This document shows positions 7,481 through 8,880 of a DNA stretch of 8,880 nt, piece by piece; position 1 is the stretch's first letter, and every line of letters begins with the position of its first letter. The stretch comes from Fibrobacteraceae bacterium. GTDB lineage: Bacteria > Fibrobacterota > Fibrobacteria > Fibrobacterales > Fibrobacteraceae. The stretch is taken from NCBI GenBank assembly GCA_023231365.1, contig JALNVO010000110.1, positions 1 to 8,880 on the forward strand, in the 5' to 3' direction. The notes below the pieces were generated by a model that was not told where the DNA came from, made no database searches, and saw only the letters and a list, made by a program, of their open reading frames with translations. Made by a program: the position numbers and the translations under genes.

Positions 7481-8620
7481 GTGAGCGAATTACGCAAGAA
7501 TATCCTCGGCGAAGCCCGCCGCATCGTTATCAAGATAGGTTCCCGCATCCTCGTGGATTCCTCAAAAGGCGGTGTTCGCTCGCATTACATACAAAAGTTT
7601 GCCCATTCCGTGGCAATGCTTGTTGCGCAAGGCAAGGAAGTTGTCTTGGTTACGAGCGGGGCTGTCGGAACGGGCATGTCCATTTTGGGCTATGCTCAAA
7701 AGCCGTCAGTCCTTGCGGAAAAACAGGCCTGTGCTGCCGTGGGCCAGATTGATCTTATGTACGTTTACCGAGAAATGTTCCTTGCGGAAAATTTGGCAGT
7801 GGGACAAATTCTCCTTTCTGCGGACGATTTCCGCGATCGCAACCGCTACAAGAATTTGCAGAACACGCTTCATGTAATGATTTCGAAGAAGATCGTTCCG
7901 ATTATCAATGAGAACGATTCTTTAGCGGTAAAGGAACTTAAAATCGGCGACAATGATAAGCTTTCGAGCGATGTTGCCTTGTTCTTTGACGCGGACTTGC
8001 TTTTGATCTTTACGGATGAAGATGGACTTTTTGACGACAATCCCAAGAAAAATCCGAAAGCGAGGCTCCTTCGCTTTGTCCCGGAGATTACTTCCGAAGT
8101 AATGGCTCTTGCGGGTAAGCCTGGCGAAGCCGGCTCTGCAGTAAGTACTGGAGGAATGCGTTCCAAGCTGGAAGCGATACGCGCCGTGGTCAAGAGCGGC
8201 TGTAACGCGTTTCTCGCCAATGGGATGAAAGTCCTCCCGGATGAAATTATTTTGGGCGATGCTATGGGTACGCTTTTTATCGGGGACAAGAAAAAACTCG
8301 GGAGCCGTAGCCGTTGGCTTTCATTTGTAAGTACTCCGCGCGGAAGCGTTGTGGTAGATTCTGGCTGCATACTTGCGCTTCGCAAAAAGCATTCAAGTCT
8401 TCTCCCTGTGGGAGTTATTTCTATTCGCAAGCATTTCAGCGAAGGAGACTTGATAGAAGTTCTTTCGGAAAAAGGAGAGTGCGTTGCGAGAGGAACGTCG
8501 CAATTCGACAGTGCCAATTTAAAACTCGTACTCCGCAAAAAAACTTCTCAGGTCCGCAACATTTTAGGTGAGAAAGCTCCTGAAGAGGTCATTCATAAAA
8601 ATAATCTGGTTGTTTTCTAA
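7481..8620 (+). CDS. proB: Glutamate 5-kinase (ProB) with C-terminal PUA domain
   Basis: ProB phosphorylates glutamate to glutamyl 5-phosphate with ATP in the cytoplasm, the first and usually feedback-controlled step of proline synthesis. At 379 residues it is close to E. coli ProB (367). The amino-acid-kinase domain (about 12-270) shows VIKIGSRILVD with K18, LVTSGAVGTG with S59, INEND with N143 and D146, GDNDKLSSD with N158 and D159, FTDEDGLFDDNPKKNP, and GGMRSKL with K229. A PUA domain follows (about 280-372), as in the long form of the enzyme. The start is a GTG at 7481, which puts the N-terminus where the family expects it. A modest Shine-Dalgarno sequence (TAGGT) overlaps the end of rapA, whose TAA lies only 4 bases upstream, so the two are probably co-transcribed and translationally coupled. 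The partner proA is not seen in the 260 bases that follow. Confidence 0.96.
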   Translation: MSELRKNILGEARRIVIKIGSRILVDSSKGGVRSHYIQKFAHSVAMLVAQGKEVVLVTSGAVGTGMSILGYAQKPSVLAEKQACAAVGQIDLMYVYREMFLAENLAVGQILLSADDFRDRNRYKNLQNTLHVMISKKIVPIINENDSLAVKELKIGDNDKLSSDVALFFDADLLLIFTDEDGLFDDNPKKNPKARLLRFVPEITSEVMALAGKPGEAGSAVSTGGMRSKLEAIRAVVKSGCNAFLANGMKVLPDEIILGDAMGTLFIGDKKKLGSRSRWLSFVSTPRGSVVVDSGCILALRKKHSSLLPVGVISIRKHFSEGDLIEVLSEKGECVARGTSQFDSANLKLVLRKKTSQVRNILGEKAPEEVIHKNNLVVF

Positions 8621-8723
8621 ATTTTATTTTGAACCAAAAGAGTGAGAAGGGAAACCGCTAAGAAAGCATCCCTGATAAAGGTTTAGGAAATATGGATACC
8701 TCTAAAAATTCATTTTTATGACC
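8621..8723. other. AT-rich spacer between proB and the GC-rich repeats
   Basis: No gene or strong terminator is visible here. A loose AGGG/CCCT pairing (about 8647-8674) and a TTTAG/CTAAA pairing lack a T run, so where the rapA-proB transcript ends is unclear. The part at about 8628-8655 (TTTTGAACCAAA, then AGAAGG, then GAAACC) resembles, in inverted orientation, bases 108-140 at the other end of the window. The match is short and gapped. Confidence 0.4.
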
Positions 8724-8873
8724 AGAAGCCGGTTCCCTCTAGGGAACGTCAGGGTTCGAAGAGCCGGACTCTGGGCCGGCCCCGCAGGGGTGAGGAAGGA
8801 ACAACGTGACACCGCAACAACGAGAAGCCGGTTCCCTCTAGGGAACGTCAGGATTCGAAGAGCCGGACTCTAG
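8718..8873 (+). CDS. Doubtful 51-codon Arg-rich frame through the repeat
   Basis: An ATG at 8718 opens a frame that passes through the whole first repeat unit and ends at a TAG (8871-8873) in the second. Because the spacing of 99 is a multiple of three, the product repeats itself: TRSRFPLGNVRVRRAGL is followed later by TRSRFPLGNVRIRRAGL. The peptide is strongly basic. Against a real gene: there is no Shine-Dalgarno sequence before the ATG, both base changes between the copies alter the protein (Val to Ile, Trp to stop), and the DNA is dominated by inverted repeats. It is recorded because automated annotation would probably call it; I think a non-coding element is more likely. Confidence 0.12.
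   Translation: MTRSRFPLGNVRVRRAGLWAGPAGVRKEQRDTATTRSRFPLGNVRIRRAGL
8724..8822 (+). repeat. GC-rich 99-base unit, first copy (58-base repeated core plus 41 bases)
   Basis: The core at 8724-8781 recurs at 8823-8880 with only two differences (G8754 to A8853, G8773 to A8872). It contains GTTCCC/GGGAAC with a TCTA loop (8732-8747), GCCGG/CCGGC (8763-8780) ending in the palindrome GGCCGGCC, and directly after it CCCC-GCA-GGGG (8780-8790). The rest of the unit (8791-8822) is purine-rich and unstructured by eye. Its composition is much more GC-rich than the spacer before it. Whether bases 8782-8822 are also repeated cannot be judged, because the window ends. I do not recognise the family; it could be a tandem array, a structured RNA or an interspersed REP-like element. 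Confidence 0.85.
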
Positions 8874-8880
8874 GCCGGCC
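8823..8880 (+). repeat. GC-rich repeat, second copy (cut by the window end)
   Basis: This matches 56 of 58 bases with the first copy, 99 bases upstream. Both differences are G in the first copy and A in the second; one turns TGG into TAG in the reading frame that starts at 8718. Both inverted repeats of the core are kept intact, since the changes fall in the linker between them and in the loop of the second one. The copy runs to the last base of the window, so the array may continue. Confidence 0.85.

Noticed and set aside
7870..8538. 222-codon minus-strand frame inside proB
   Set aside because: Ser-rich low-complexity translation, antisense to a well-supported enzyme gene.
8750..8765. tRNA T-arm-like GGTTCGAA in the repeat
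   Set aside because: The flanks do not form a T stem, and no acceptor, D or anticodon arm can be drawn around it.
8724..8880. CRISPR array
   Set aside because: A 58-base repeat is too long, only one intervening segment is visible, no cas gene is present and the two copies already differ at two sites.

Overview
This window carries five confidently recognised bacterial protein genes in two divergent groups, with short non-coding edges. The organism is a Gram-negative-type bacterium. The mix of genes (a RapA-type SNF2 ATPase, an HD-GYP receptor with an ECF-like membrane head, a GYF/RDD membrane protein) and the general look of the codons suggest a relative of Fibrobacter. That placement is inference; no rRNA or other taxonomic marker is present.

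The leftward group (minus strand, read from 4487 down to 224) is a GYF/RDD membrane protein, then murA (first committed step of peptidoglycan synthesis) only 10 bases further on, then, after a 72-base gap with a possible weak AT-rich terminator, a large membrane-bound HD-GYP c-di-GMP phosphodiesterase. The first two look like one transcript. The third may be read through or have its own promoter.

The rightward group (plus strand, 4528 to 8620) is rapA, the RNA-polymerase-recycling SNF2-family ATPase, followed 4 bases later by proB (glutamate 5-kinase, proline synthesis), which starts with GTG. The two groups diverge from a 40-base intergenic region that must hold at least parts of both promoters. 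No proA is seen beside proB in this window.

The edges are the least explained parts. Positions 1-223 hold only a weak 43-codon reading frame and a few hairpins. Positions 8621-8880 hold an AT-rich spacer and then a GC-rich 58-base repeat, seen twice with a spacing of 99 bases and running off the end of the window. The repeat is built of hairpin-forming segments, and it also keeps one reading frame open through its first unit. This is the most unusual element here and the best candidate for something undescribed, but only one full period is visible.

No tRNA, rRNA, complete mobile element or CRISPR array was found.
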